From Paracoccus denitrificans (GTDB lineage Bacteria > Pseudomonadota > Alphaproteobacteria > Rhodobacterales > Rhodobacteraceae): a DNA stretch of 64,000 bases. The stretch is taken from assembly GCA_005768755.1 (NCBI GenBank), contig VAFL01000006.1, forward strand, positions 186,001-250,000. Reading direction: 5' to 3'. Below the pieces are notes generated by a model that saw nothing but the letters and a program-made list of their open reading frames with translations, was not told the DNA's origin and searched no databases. The translations under genes were made by a program, and so were the position numbers. The number at the start of each line of letters is the position of its first letter. Positions within the stretch are counted from its first letter, which is position 1. Positions 25,062-33,778 of the stretch are shown here, in pieces.

Positions 25062-25508
25062 ATGACTGATCTTATGGGCACTGTCTATCTTTGGGTAAAG
25101 GCGCTGCACATCATGGCGGTGATCGCCTGGATGGCCGGGTTGTTCTATCTGCCGAGGCTTTACGTCTATCACAGCGAACGGATGCAGGATGGCGAAGAGC
25201 CGGCAGCAACCTTTAGGATCATGGAAGAGAAGCTGCTTCGGCTAATCATGAACCCTGCAATGATCGCGAGCTGGATTTGTGGGCTTTTCCTGGTGTTGAC
25301 GCCGGGCATCGTGGATTGGTCAATGCTCTGGCCCTGGACAAAGGCGTTTTCGGTTCTGGCCATGACAGTGTTTCATATGTGGCTGGCAGGGCAGCGTCGC
25401 CAGCTGGCGCAGGGCCAGGGACTTAGTGGTCGGACCTATCGCATGATGAACGAGGTTCCGACTTTACTGATGGCGTTGATTGTTCTGTCGGTCATATTGA
25501 AATTCTGA
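25062..25508 (+). CDS. hemJ: HemJ-type protoporphyrinogen IX oxidase
   Basis: HemJ (UPF0093) oxidises protoporphyrinogen IX to protoporphyrin IX in heme and chlorophyll synthesis. The 148-residue protein has four transmembrane helices. The conserved His and Arg/Tyr cluster appears in WVKALHIMAVIAWMAGLFYLPRLYVYH, with a second conserved segment MEEKLLRLIMNPAMIASW and the MNEVPTLLM C-terminus. The frame is open from ATG 25044, but ATG 25062 gives the usual N-terminus. It is the first gene to the right of the proposed origin. Confidence 0.93.
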   Translation: MTDLMGTVYLWVKALHIMAVIAWMAGLFYLPRLYVYHSERMQDGEEPAATFRIMEEKLLRLIMNPAMIASWICGLFLVLTPGIVDWSMLWPWTKAFSVLAMTVFHMWLAGQRRQLAQGQGLSGRTYRMMNEVPTLLMALIVLSVILKF

Positions 25509-25572
25509 TCGCCAGCGCCATCTCGGGTGAAGATTGACTCGAATCGTGCCTTCGGGTAGTTGGCGCGCAACG

Positions 25573-25598
25573 ATCCGGCCGTCCGGTGCGGATTTTTT
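25573..25598 (+). terminator. Probable intrinsic terminator of hemJ
   Basis: ATCCG (25573-25577) pairs with CGGAT (25589-25593) around an 11 nt loop, followed by a run of six T (25593-25598). It lies 65 bp past the hemJ stop and 50 bp before rho. The short stem keeps this tentative. Confidence 0.5.
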
Positions 25599-25648
25599 CC
25601 ATATAAAACAGGTTTGGCCCCGGTTCCGGGGTGCGATGCGGTGATGCA

Positions 25649-26920
25649 ATGAGCGAAGAACGCCTTAATCTCTCTGATCTTAAAGCGAAAAGCCCCAAGG
25701 ATCTTCTGGCCATGGCCGAGGAGTGGGAGATCGAGAACGCCTCGACCATGCGTAAAGGCGAGATGATGTTCTCGATCCTGAAAGAGCATGCCGAGGACGG
25801 TTATGACATTGGCGGGGACGGCGTTCTGGAGGTTGTGCAGGACGGCTTTGGGTTCCTGCGCTCGACTGGCGCGAACTATCTGCCGGGACCGGACGATATC
25901 TATGTCAGCCCCGACATGATCCGCCAACATTCGTTGCGGACGGGGGACACGGTCGAGGGCGTCATCCGTGCGCCGGGTGAAAACGAGCGGTACTTTGCCC
26001 TGACCAAGGTCGAAAAGATCAATTTCGAAGATCCGGAAACGGCGCGTCACAAGGTTGCGTTTGATAACCTGACCCCGCTTTACCCGAATGAACGACTGAA
26101 GATGGAGATCGACGATCCGACCATCAAGGATCGTTCCGCCCGGATTATCGACCTGGTTGCGCCGATCGGAAAGGGCCAGCGTTCATTGATCGTCGCGCCG
26201 CCGCGGACCGGCAAGACGGTGTTGCTGCAAAACATCGCCCATTCCATCGAAAAGAACCATCCAGAGTGCTATCTGATCGTCCTGCTGATCGACGAACGAC
26301 CGGAGGAGGTGACTGATATGCAGCGCTCCGTTCGTGGCGAAGTGGTCAGCTCCACCTTTGACGAACCCGCAACGCGTCACGTTGCTGTTTCGGAAATGGT
26401 GATTGAAAAGGCCAAGCGATTGGTTGAGCACAAGCGAGATGTTGTGATCCTTTTGGACTCGATCACAAGGCTTGGTAGGGCATTCAACACTGTGGTGCCA
26501 TCATCGGGTAAGGTTCTTACCGGTGGTGTCGATGCGAATGCGCTGCAGCGTCCAAAGCGCTTCTTTGGTGCTGCGCGTAATATCGAAGAGGGCGGCTCGC
26601 TGACCATTATTGCGACCGCGCTGATCGATACCGGTTCGCGTATGGATGAGGTCATTTTCGAAGAGTTCAAAGGTACCGGCAACAGCGAGATCGTGTTGGA
26701 CCGGAAGGTTGCCGACAAGCGGGTCTTCCCGGCGATGGACATTCTGAAGTCTGGAACGCGGAAAGAAGAACTGTTGGTTGATTCCAAGGATCTGCAGAAG
26801 ACGTATCTGCTGCGGCGTATTCTGAATCCCATGGGTACCACGGACGCTGTTGAGTTCCTGATTTCAAAGTTGAAGCAAACCAAGAATAACGCTGATTTCT
26901 TCGAATCAATGAACGCGTGA
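25649..26920 (+). CDS. rho: Transcription termination factor Rho
   Basis: The hexameric RNA-translocating ATPase that ends transcription. The 423-residue protein has the N-terminal RNA-binding region (LNLSDLKAKSPKDLLAMAEE, GFGFLRS), Walker A PPRTGKTVLLQN, Walker B with VILLDSITRLGRAFN, Q-loop VLTGGVDANAL and R-loop GGSLTIIATALIDTGSRMDEVIFEEFKGTGN. The first ATG in the frame is 25631, but 25649 (MSEERLNLSDL) is the usual start. It is separated from mnmE by only 6 bp, so the two are probably co-transcribed. Confidence 0.98.
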   Translation: MSEERLNLSDLKAKSPKDLLAMAEEWEIENASTMRKGEMMFSILKEHAEDGYDIGGDGVLEVVQDGFGFLRSTGANYLPGPDDIYVSPDMIRQHSLRTGDTVEGVIRAPGENERYFALTKVEKINFEDPETARHKVAFDNLTPLYPNERLKMEIDDPTIKDRSARIIDLVAPIGKGQRSLIVAPPRTGKTVLLQNIAHSIEKNHPECYLIVLLIDERPEEVTDMQRSVRGEVVSSTFDEPATRHVAVSEMVIEKAKRLVEHKRDVVILLDSITRLGRAFNTVVPSSGKVLTGGVDANALQRPKRFFGAARNIEEGGSLTIIATALIDTGSRMDEVIFEEFKGTGNSEIVLDRKVADKRVFPAMDILKSGTRKEELLVDSKDLQKTYLLRRILNPMGTTDAVEFLISKLKQTKNNADFFESMNA

Positions 26921-26926
26921 TATGTC

Positions 26927-28186
26927 GTGGATACTATCTTCGCAGAAGCGACCCCGCCCGGACGGGGCGGGGTTTCCATCGTCCGAATTAGCGGGCCGGA
27001 TGCCAGGCGCGTCACCGAGATACTCTGCGGGTCATTGCCGCAAGCACGGTTCGGATATTATCGCCCGGTTGTCGACGGCGATGATGCGATAGACAACGCG
27101 CTGGTGATCCGCTTTGACAAAGGCGCGAGCTTCACAGGCGAAGAAAGTTGTGAACTTCAGCTTCATGGCGCCCCCGTCGTCGTCAAACGGGTGGGAGCGG
27201 CGCTGAAAGCGCATGGATTGCGGCACGCCGAGGCTGGCGAGTTCACACTGCGGGCATTTCTGTCGGGTCGCATGGACCTGGCCGAGATTGAGGGACTTTC
27301 AGATCTCTTGTCGGCCGAGACCGAGGCGCAGCGTAAATTGGCGGTCGAGACAAGCAATGGTGCGCTTGGCAGATTGGCTGAGGGGTGGCGACAGGCGCTT
27401 GTCGCCGCGGGCGCCTTGATCACAGCCTCGATTGACTTTGCGGATGAGGAGATTCCTGAAGACGTCGTGGAGGGGCTGGATGATTTGATCGCGGATGTTC
27501 GCGCATCTATTTCGAAGCAGCTGGACTCTTTTCCCGCGACTGAGCGGCTGAGGAACGGTTTTGAAGTCGCGCTTGTAGGTGCGCCTAACGCCGGGAAGTC
27601 TTCGCTGATGAACGCGATCGCGCGGCGCGACATCGCCATTGTAACAGACCAGGCGGGAACAACACGCGACATTGTGGAATTCCGAGCGGACCTGCACGGT
27701 CTTCCGGTAACGTTCCTGGACACGGCCGGCGTCCGCCAGACGGACGACACGGTGGAGGTGATAGGTATTCAGCGCACAAGGGATCGCGCGGCTGACGCTG
27801 ATTTACGCATCTTTCTGGGAAAGGTGCCGGAGGAGGTCGAGGATCTGGTCGCGCCGGATGACATGTTTATCGAAACGCGTGCGGACATATCCGGCGATTT
27901 GGAGGCGATTTCCAGCGTGACGGGAAAAGGCGTCGATGAGCTGTTAGAGGCGATATTCGACCGCCTGCAGCAGCGCATATCGGGTTTAGGAGTCACCAGC
28001 CACGCCCGGCAGGCTGACGCGCTAGCAGACGCGCTGACAGCGCTTGATATACCAGTATCGGTGCCTCCGGAGGTTAAAATGGAAATGCTGCGCGAGGCGA
28101 CCCGCAATCTTGAACGTCTGGTTGGCAGAATCGACGTGGAAGACTATCTTGGGCAGGTATTCAGCAGCTTCTGTGTCGGAAAATAG
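26927..28186 (+). CDS. mnmE: MnmE tRNA-modification GTPase, GTG start
   Basis: With MnmG it makes the cmnm5 modification of wobble uridine. The 419-residue protein has the tetrahydrofolate-binding N-terminal domain, a helical domain, and a GTPase domain with G1 GAPNAGKSS, G2/G3 GTTRDIVEF and DTAGVRQTDD. It ends in FCVGK, the C-terminal Cys motif required for modification. The start is GTG 26927 because MDTIFAEATPPGRGGVSIVRI is the conserved N-terminus. The nearby ATG 26922 is out of frame, and no clear Shine-Dalgarno is visible. The stop lies 12 bp before the mnmG GTG. Confidence 0.96.
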   Translation: MDTIFAEATPPGRGGVSIVRISGPDARRVTEILCGSLPQARFGYYRPVVDGDDAIDNALVIRFDKGASFTGEESCELQLHGAPVVVKRVGAALKAHGLRHAEAGEFTLRAFLSGRMDLAEIEGLSDLLSAETEAQRKLAVETSNGALGRLAEGWRQALVAAGALITASIDFADEEIPEDVVEGLDDLIADVRASISKQLDSFPATERLRNGFEVALVGAPNAGKSSLMNAIARRDIAIVTDQAGTTRDIVEFRADLHGLPVTFLDTAGVRQTDDTVEVIGIQRTRDRAADADLRIFLGKVPEEVEDLVAPDDMFIETRADISGDLEAISSVTGKGVDELLEAIFDRLQQRISGLGVTSHARQADALADALTALDIPVSVPPEVKMEMLREATRNLERLVGRIDVEDYLGQVFSSFCVGK

Positions 28187-28190
28187 GGTG

Positions 28191-28206
28191 CGTTTCACGT
28201 GAAACA
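28191..28206. promoter_or_regulatory. parS centromere site overlapping the mnmG start
   Basis: The 14 bp palindrome GTTTCACGTGAAAC at 28192-28205, flanked by C and A, matches parS (TGTTTCACGTGAAACA) at 15 of 16 bases. ParB binds such sites to load onto the chromosome near the origin. The GTG start codon of mnmG (28199-28201) lies inside it. Confidence 0.92.
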
Positions 28207-30037
28207 ATTCGATGTTATTGTCATTGGCGGTGGTCACGCAGGCGTTGAGGCGGCGGCGGCGGCGGCACGTCTGAACAGACGTGTTGCGCTTGTGACCATG
28301 GCGGAACGCGACATCGGCACGATGTCATGCAACCCGGCGATTGGTGGGCTGGGTAAAGGTCACCTGGTGCGCGAGATCGATGCGTTGGACGGCCTGATGG
28401 GACGACTTGCCGACGCGGCCGGCATTCAATTTAGATTGTTGAATCGCAAGAAGGGGCCGGCCGTTCAGGGTCCACGGACGCAGGCTGACCGGAACGCATA
28501 TCGCGCTGCGGCCAACCACGCGATCAGAAACTATCAAGGCATTACCGTCATTTTTGCTGAAGTCACGGGGCTTCTGGTGGCAGGCGGCGCCGTACAAGGG
28601 GTTCATCTCGCGGATGACACTCTGCGGAGTGCAAAAGTAATTCTGACCACCGGAACCTTCCTAAATGGCTTGATCCATGTCGGAGAAGAGCAGAAACCGG
28701 CAGGCCGTTGGGGTAATGCAGCATCAAATCGCCTGGCCGATGATGTGCGCGGCCTTGGGGTTCGCTTTGGACGGCTGAAGACGGGAACCCCACCGCGTTT
28801 GGACGGAAAAACGATAGACTGGTCGGCCGTGGGGACACAACCGGGTGACGATGATCCCGAATTGCTGTCCTTCATGAGCTCGGGTCCAGCTTTGCGGCAA
28901 ATCAGCTGCGGAGTCACGCATACGAACGTTCGCACTCACGACATTATTCGCAACAATCTGCAGCGCTCGGCGATGTACGGAGGCCGGATCGAGGGCGTGG
29001 GGCCGCGCTATTGCCCTTCAATTGAAGATAAAATTCATCGGTTTGCGGATAAGGACTCTCACCAAATCTTCCTGGAGCCCGAAGGCTTGGATACTGACAC
29101 GGTTTATCCGAACGGCATTTCAACGTCCCTGCCGCTTGATGTGCAAATTGAATATGTCCACTCTATTGTGGGGTTGGAGCGCGCCAAGATCCTGCAACCC
29201 GGTTATGCGGTTGAGTATGATTACGTAGATCCACGCTCGTTGGATCGGACGCTGCAACTGCGCGATATACGCGGGCTTTATCTCGCCGGTCAAATCAATG
29301 GGACGACAGGATATGAAGAGGCCGCAGCGCAGGGACTGCTGGCCGGACTGAATGCCGCGAGCGAGGAGCCGGTTACCTTCAGCCGATCGGAATCCTACAT
29401 CGGGGTCATGGTCGACGACTTGACTTCGCTTGGCGCTACGGAGCCGTATCGGATGTTTACCTCTCGGGCCGAGTACCGGTTATCATTGCGTGCAGACAAC
29501 GCCGATCAGCGGCTGACTCCCGTGGGCCTTCGGCTGGGGTGCGTCGGAGATCAACGCAAGGAACAGTTCCTGGACAAGATGGCTAAGCTGTCCGAAGCGA
29601 AGAAGACGCTGTCAGCACCAAAATATGCTGGGAAGGAACTCTCAGACGCAGGCATAAATATCGGTAAAGATGGGCGCAGGCGTTCCGGAAACGACCTGCT
29701 GGCAATCAGCGGCGTCGAGCTTGCAGACCTGCGCGCGATCGACCTCGACCTACCGACGTGGGATGCAGCGACAGAGCGTCAGCTGAAGACCGACGCAATA
29801 TACGCCCAGTATGAGGAGCGCCAGCGCAGGGAGGCCGAAACACTGAAGCGGGACGAGGAGATGCGTCTGCCGGCCGACATGGACTATACCGCGTTGCCGG
29901 GCCTCTCGCGCGAGCTACAGGGGAAGCTGATTTCGATCAAGCCAGAATCTGTTGCCCTGGCGGCGCGTATCGAGGGCATGACCCCGGCGGCCTTGTCGCT
30001 GCTTATTGCGAAGACGAAGGGCGTCCGACAAGGATGA
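28199..30037 (+). CDS. mnmG: MnmG (GidA), tRNA-modifying FAD protein, GTG start inside parS
   Basis: Partner of MnmE in cmnm5U34 synthesis. The 612-residue protein begins KQFDVIVIGGGHAGVEAA (FAD-binding Gly motif). It has family segments MSCNPAIGGLGKGHLVREIDALDG, the catalytic-region LKTGTPPRLDG and YCPSIEDKIHRF, and GQINGTTGYEEAAAQGLLAGLNA. The GTG at 28199 is the only start in frame with the conserved N-terminus, and it lies within the parS palindrome, with AGGG about 8 nt upstream. It overlaps rsmG by 4 bp. Confidence 0.96.
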   Translation: MKQFDVIVIGGGHAGVEAAAAAARLNRRVALVTMAERDIGTMSCNPAIGGLGKGHLVREIDALDGLMGRLADAAGIQFRLLNRKKGPAVQGPRTQADRNAYRAAANHAIRNYQGITVIFAEVTGLLVAGGAVQGVHLADDTLRSAKVILTTGTFLNGLIHVGEEQKPAGRWGNAASNRLADDVRGLGVRFGRLKTGTPPRLDGKTIDWSAVGTQPGDDDPELLSFMSSGPALRQISCGVTHTNVRTHDIIRNNLQRSAMYGGRIEGVGPRYCPSIEDKIHRFADKDSHQIFLEPEGLDTDTVYPNGISTSLPLDVQIEYVHSIVGLERAKILQPGYAVEYDYVDPRSLDRTLQLRDIRGLYLAGQINGTTGYEEAAAQGLLAGLNAASEEPVTFSRSESYIGVMVDDLTSLGATEPYRMFTSRAEYRLSLRADNADQRLTPVGLRLGCVGDQRKEQFLDKMAKLSEAKKTLSAPKYAGKELSDAGINIGKDGRRRSGNDLLAISGVELADLRAIDLDLPTWDAATERQLKTDAIYAQYEERQRREAETLKRDEEMRLPADMDYTALPGLSRELQGKLISIKPESVALAARIEGMTPAALSLLIAKTKGVRQG

Positions 30038-30627
30038 GTGTTTCACGTGAAACAGAAGATCTGTTGCGCGCGTATGCTGATCTTATCCGAAAATGGAACA
30101 AGACAATCAACCTGGTCGCGCCTGCAACACTGCATGACGTTCAGCGGCGGCATATCGCGGATTCCGCCCAGCTATTCGACCTGTCGGATCCCGCTGCTGG
30201 AACTTGGCTTGACTTGGGCAGCGGCGGGGGGCTGCCTGGTGTTGTAGTTGCCATTCTCGCCCGCGAAAAACCCTTGCAGGTAACCCTCGTTGAAAGCGAT
30301 AAGCGGAAGTCGGCTTTCCTTGGGACCGTACGGCGCGAACTGCGGCTAAGCAATCTGACAGTGAAATCCCAAAGAATTGAAACGCTTGCCAATGGCAGCA
30401 ACAACTTCGTCAGCGCGCGAGCGTTGGCTGCTCTCGTAAATCTGATGCCGTATCTTGAACGACAGCTTGCCAGTGACGGCGAGGCATGGCTATTGAAGGG
30501 ACGCGCATGGAAAGCCGAGGTCGAGGAAGCACGCCGCTGCTGGTCCTTCGACCTCACGACGTTTGACAGCGCGACGGATCCGGAAGCTGCAGTTCTGAAA
30601 CTAAGGAATATTAGGCCAAATGACTGA
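30034..30627 (+). CDS. rsmG: RsmG (GidB), 16S rRNA 7-methylguanosine methyltransferase
   Basis: Methylates G527 of 16S rRNA (E. coli numbering) using SAM. The 197-residue protein has the SAM site LDLGSGGGLPGVVVAIL, VTLVESDKRKSAFLGTV, and ARALAALVNLMPYLERQL. It starts at ATG 30034 within the mnmG stop. Codons 3-7 (VSRET) are encoded by the perfect parS site at 30039-30054. Its stop overlaps the parA start by 8 bp. The mnmG-rsmG-parA-parB order is the conserved origin-proximal arrangement. Confidence 0.96.
   Translation: MSVSRETEDLLRAYADLIRKWNKTINLVAPATLHDVQRRHIADSAQLFDLSDPAAGTWLDLGSGGGLPGVVVAILAREKPLQVTLVESDKRKSAFLGTVRRELRLSNLTVKSQRIETLANGSNNFVSARALAALVNLMPYLERQLASDGEAWLLKGRAWKAEVEEARRCWSFDLTTFDSATDPEAAVLKLRNIRPND
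30039..30054. promoter_or_regulatory. Perfect parS centromere site within rsmG
   Basis: TGTTTCACGTGAAACA is an exact 16 of 16 match to the parS consensus. It encodes residues 3-7 of RsmG and lies 1.85 kb from the first site and about 0.57 kb upstream of parA. Confidence 0.96.
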
Positions 30628-31396
30628 CCCAGTGGTGATTGCTATCGCGAACCAGAAAGGGGGCGTCGGCAAGACGACCACCGCTGTCAACCTGGGCGCC
30701 GAACTTGCAGCGCGCGGCAGCACGACACTGATTATCGATCTTGATCCGCAAGGAAACGCGTCCACTGGTGTGGGTTGTCCAATCAAAGGACGGGACGCCA
30801 CGTCCTATGATGTCATGTCGGGGCGCTATAATCTTCAGGAAGCTTGGACCAACACAAGCGTCGATAACCTAAAGCTCGTTCCGTCGACGCCTGACCTCAG
30901 CTCTGGCGACATAGACTTTTCGACGCGCCCCGACCGGATTCGTTTGCTGAAGTCGGCAATAGATAAGGTACAAGACCAGGCCTACATTCTTATCGATTGC
31001 CCGCCGGCTCTGGGGCTTCTGACGGTGAATGCGCTTGTGGCGGCTGATTCCGTGCTCGTCCCCCTGCAGGCAGAGTTCTACGCATTGGAAGGCCTGTCCC
31101 AGTTGCTGATGACTGTGAGAGAAGTGCGCCAAGGTGCCAATCCTGCCTTGCGGTTGGATGGCGTCGTGCTCACAATGTATGACGGTCGCAACAACTTGTC
31201 GCAACAGGTCGAGGCTGATGCCCGCGCCACGCTGGGAGAGCTTGTTTACAACACGATGATTCCCAGGAACGTGCGCATTTCCGAAGCTCCGTCGCATGGA
31301 TTGCCCGTGACGATGTACGATCCAGCCTCAACGGGCAGCAAGGCATACAAAGCGCTCGCCAGCGAGTTTCTAAAAAGACAACAGGAGATGCAGTAA
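30620..31396 (+). CDS. parA: ParA chromosome-partitioning ATPase
   Basis: A DNA-binding Walker-type ATPase that segregates origins together with ParB. The 258-residue protein has the deviant Walker A NQKGGVGKTT, the switch motif IDLDPQGNASTG, and Walker B ILIDCPPALGLL. It has no N-terminal HTH, as usual for chromosomal ParA (Soj). It overlaps rsmG by 8 bp, and its stop TAA shares the A of the parB ATG. Confidence 0.97.
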   Translation: MTDPVVIAIANQKGGVGKTTTAVNLGAELAARGSTTLIIDLDPQGNASTGVGCPIKGRDATSYDVMSGRYNLQEAWTNTSVDNLKLVPSTPDLSSGDIDFSTRPDRIRLLKSAIDKVQDQAYILIDCPPALGLLTVNALVAADSVLVPLQAEFYALEGLSQLLMTVREVRQGANPALRLDGVVLTMYDGRNNLSQQVEADARATLGELVYNTMIPRNVRISEAPSHGLPVTMYDPASTGSKAYKALASEFLKRQQEMQ

Positions 31397-32274
31397 TGAG
31401 TCAGGGTAAGCGCAGCAGCCTCGGACGCGGTCTTTCCGCCCTCATGGCGGATCTCCAGACAGACGATGCGCCTGTGGCACGGGAAGGCACCTTGTCGGTG
31501 CCGACCGAACAGATTACGCCCAACCCTGACCAGCCTCGGCGCGTTTTCGATCAGGCGGCCTTGACTGAACTGGCAGACTCGATCAGGCATCGCGGGATCA
31601 TCCAGCCGTTGATCGTGCGGCAGCACCCGGATGACAGCAATATTTACCAGATCGTTGCGGGAGAGCGGCGTTGGCGTGCGGCCCAAATCGCCCAACTGCA
31701 CGAGCTTCCGGTCATCGTCCGTGGCTTCAGTGATGAGGAGATGTTGGAAGTCGCGATTATTGAGAACATTCAGCGGGCAGATCTGAATGCTATTGATGAG
31801 GCTGCTTCATATCGTCAATTGATGACGCGGTTTGGACACACCCAGGAAAAGCTGGCTGAGGCACTTGGGAAAAGCCGCAGCCATATCGCGAACCTGCTGC
31901 GATTGCTCAATCTACCCGACCAAGTGCAGGAATGGGTGCGTGACGACAAGCTGTCGGCAGGCCATGCTCGTGCGCTTGTCACGGCCGAAAACCCGGTGCC
32001 ACTCGCCCGGAAGATTATCGAGAAAGACCTTTCGGTTCGCGCCGTTGAAGCACTGATGCGCGAAAAGTCGTCTAATCCTGCAAAGCCCGTCAAGTCGGGC
32101 GGGCATTCAGATAAAGATGCCGACACCCGCGCACTGGAAGGCGATCTGTCTGCCGCCCTGAAAATGCGCGTTCAGATCAAGCATTCGGGCACGGATGGGG
32201 GTCAATTGGTCATCACCTATCGTGACCTGGAACAGCTGGACAAACTATGCCAGACCCTTGCAGGGACGCATTAA
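31396..32274 (+). CDS. parB: ParB chromosome-partitioning CTPase, parS-binding
   Basis: Binds parS, clamps and slides on DNA with CTP. The 292-residue protein has the CTP-binding motif GERRWR (89-94) and ENIQR (123-127), a helix-turn-helix for parS (HTQEKLAEALGKSRSHIANLLRLL, about 148-171), and a C-terminal dimerisation domain. Two matching parS sites lie 1.3-3.2 kb upstream. The stop overlaps the convergent ybaN-like gene by 4 bp. Confidence 0.97.
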   Translation: MSQGKRSSLGRGLSALMADLQTDDAPVAREGTLSVPTEQITPNPDQPRRVFDQAALTELADSIRHRGIIQPLIVRQHPDDSNIYQIVAGERRWRAAQIAQLHELPVIVRGFSDEEMLEVAIIENIQRADLNAIDEAASYRQLMTRFGHTQEKLAEALGKSRSHIANLLRLLNLPDQVQEWVRDDKLSAGHARALVTAENPVPLARKIIEKDLSVRAVEALMREKSSNPAKPVKSGGHSDKDADTRALEGDLSAALKMRVQIKHSGTDGGQLVITYRDLEQLDKLCQTLAGTH

Positions 32275-32627
32275 GCTTCTGGCCGTGTTACAATAAACAC
32301 TGCCACGCTCAACAGGATGGCGCCCTGAATCGCCACAACGACTGCGGGCAGCCCAACCCACAGGCTGAGCAATATACTGAAGGCCATGGCGAGGCTGGCC
32401 CAGATTTTCGCGGGGCGCCGGATTGCTCCGCGTTCTTGCCATTCCCTTATATCGCGTCCGAAAACCGGATGTGACAATAAGCGTTGACGAAGGCGCTCGG
32501 ATGATCGTCCGAATGCCCAAAGCGCCACCAACAGGAACGGAACGGTCGGGATGATCGGCAAGATCAGGCCAACAAATGCCAGCCCAACGGCGATCCAACC
32601 CACCGACAACCATATGATGCGTGTCAC
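32271..32627 (-). CDS. YbaN-family (DUF454) small membrane protein
   Basis: A 118-residue inner-membrane protein with three to four transmembrane helices. The N-terminal signature is VGWIAVGLAFVGLILPIIPTVPFLLVALWAF, followed by RSSERLRQRLLSHPVFGRDIREW. The GxxLPxxPTxPFLLxAxxxFxxSS pattern is diagnostic of DUF454/YbaN. Function is unknown. It overlaps the hemW stop by 4 bp. Confidence 0.9.
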   Translation of the reverse strand: MTRIIWLSVGWIAVGLAFVGLILPIIPTVPFLLVALWAFGRSSERLRQRLLSHPVFGRDIREWQERGAIRRPAKIWASLAMAFSILLSLWVGLPAVVVAIQGAILLSVAVFIVTRPEA

Positions 32628-33778
32628 CCAGCCATCTCCCGCAATATATAGTTCAAAATGGGGCGGCCTTTGGCTGTGGCTGTGATCCGGTCTTCGTGGA
32701 CGCTGACCAGACCGTCGTCAATCAGCCGACGAACACGCGGCATATCCAGCTTCCCGCCTTTCGCAGCGTATCGCTTCAGGTCCATTCCCTCGGACAGGCG
32801 CATCGACATCAGCAAGTATTCAACGGCAATATCACCGGCCTCTTGAACCACCGCTTCAATATCGCCCGAACGCAGGCTCTCAACCTTGTTCAACCAAGCG
32901 CCCGGCGCACGCTCGGCAACTGTGGCAAGCCGGCCAGACGGCAATCCCAGCCGCCCATGCGCGCCGGGCCCGATTCCTGCCCAGTCACCTTGGCGCCAAT
33001 AGATCAGGTTGTGACGCGATTCCGAACCTGTGACCGCGTGGTTCGAGACCTCATAGGCCGGCATTCCAAGATCGCCAAGAAAGTTCTGTGTTTCCAGATA
33101 CATATCTGCGGCAACGTCGTCGTCGGGTAAATCGCGCAGCTTGCCGGCCAAATGACGGGCACCAAATACCGTACCGTCTTCAATGGTCAGTTGATAAAGC
33201 GACAGATGGTCCACTGCCATGGCGACCGCCTCGGCCAGCTCCGCGCGCCACGCGTCAGGATCCTGCTTTTGCCGGGCATAGATCAGGTCGAAACTGACGC
33301 GCGCGAACGCCGATTTCGCAAGATCAAACGCCGCTTTCGCCTCTGCCACACTGTGCATGCGCCCAAGTCGCCTCAGATCATCGTCGTTGAGTGCCTGAAC
33401 TCCTAATGACAGGCGATTGACGCCCGCGTCTGCATAACCACGAAACCTGCCGGCCTCGACCGAGCCTGGATTAGCCTCCATGGTGATTTCGATATCATTG
33501 GCGAAGGTCCAGGCGCCCCGAGCGGCCTCGATCACGCCTGCAACGGTTTCTGGCGCCATCAGCGACGGGGTGCCGCCGCCGAAGAAGATGCTGCGCAGCA
33601 CGCGGTTTGGGGTCAGGGCGGCTACGCGCGCGATTTCAGAACGATAGGCTTGCAGCCAGCGCGTTTGATCTATGCTGGTGGCAATATGGCTGTTGAAGTC
33701 GCAATAGGGACATTTCGACGTGCAGAAGGGCCAGTGGACATAAAGCCCAAAGCCGCCATATTGCCAGTCAGCGATCAT
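32624..33778 (-). CDS. hemW: HemW, radical SAM heme chaperone
   Basis: HemW (once called HemN-like coproporphyrinogen III oxidase) binds heme and delivers it to respiratory enzymes. The 384-residue protein begins YVHWPFCTSKCPYCDFNSH, giving the CxxxCxxC Fe4S4 motif with the extra F of the family. GGGTPSLM and NPGSV follow, then the HemN C-terminal domain. Genuine HemN usually has an extra N-terminal cysteine region, which is absent here. It overlaps ridA by 4 bp within the rph-rdgB-ridA-hemW run. Confidence 0.93.
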   Translation of the reverse strand: MIADWQYGGFGLYVHWPFCTSKCPYCDFNSHIATSIDQTRWLQAYRSEIARVAALTPNRVLRSIFFGGGTPSLMAPETVAGVIEAARGAWTFANDIEITMEANPGSVEAGRFRGYADAGVNRLSLGVQALNDDDLRRLGRMHSVAEAKAAFDLAKSAFARVSFDLIYARQKQDPDAWRAELAEAVAMAVDHLSLYQLTIEDGTVFGARHLAGKLRDLPDDDVAADMYLETQNFLGDLGMPAYEVSNHAVTGSESRHNLIYWRQGDWAGIGPGAHGRLGLPSGRLATVAERAPGAWLNKVESLRSGDIEAVVQEAGDIAVEYLLMSMRLSEGMDLKRYAAKGGKLDMPRVRRLIDDGLVSVHEDRITATAKGRPILNYILREMAG

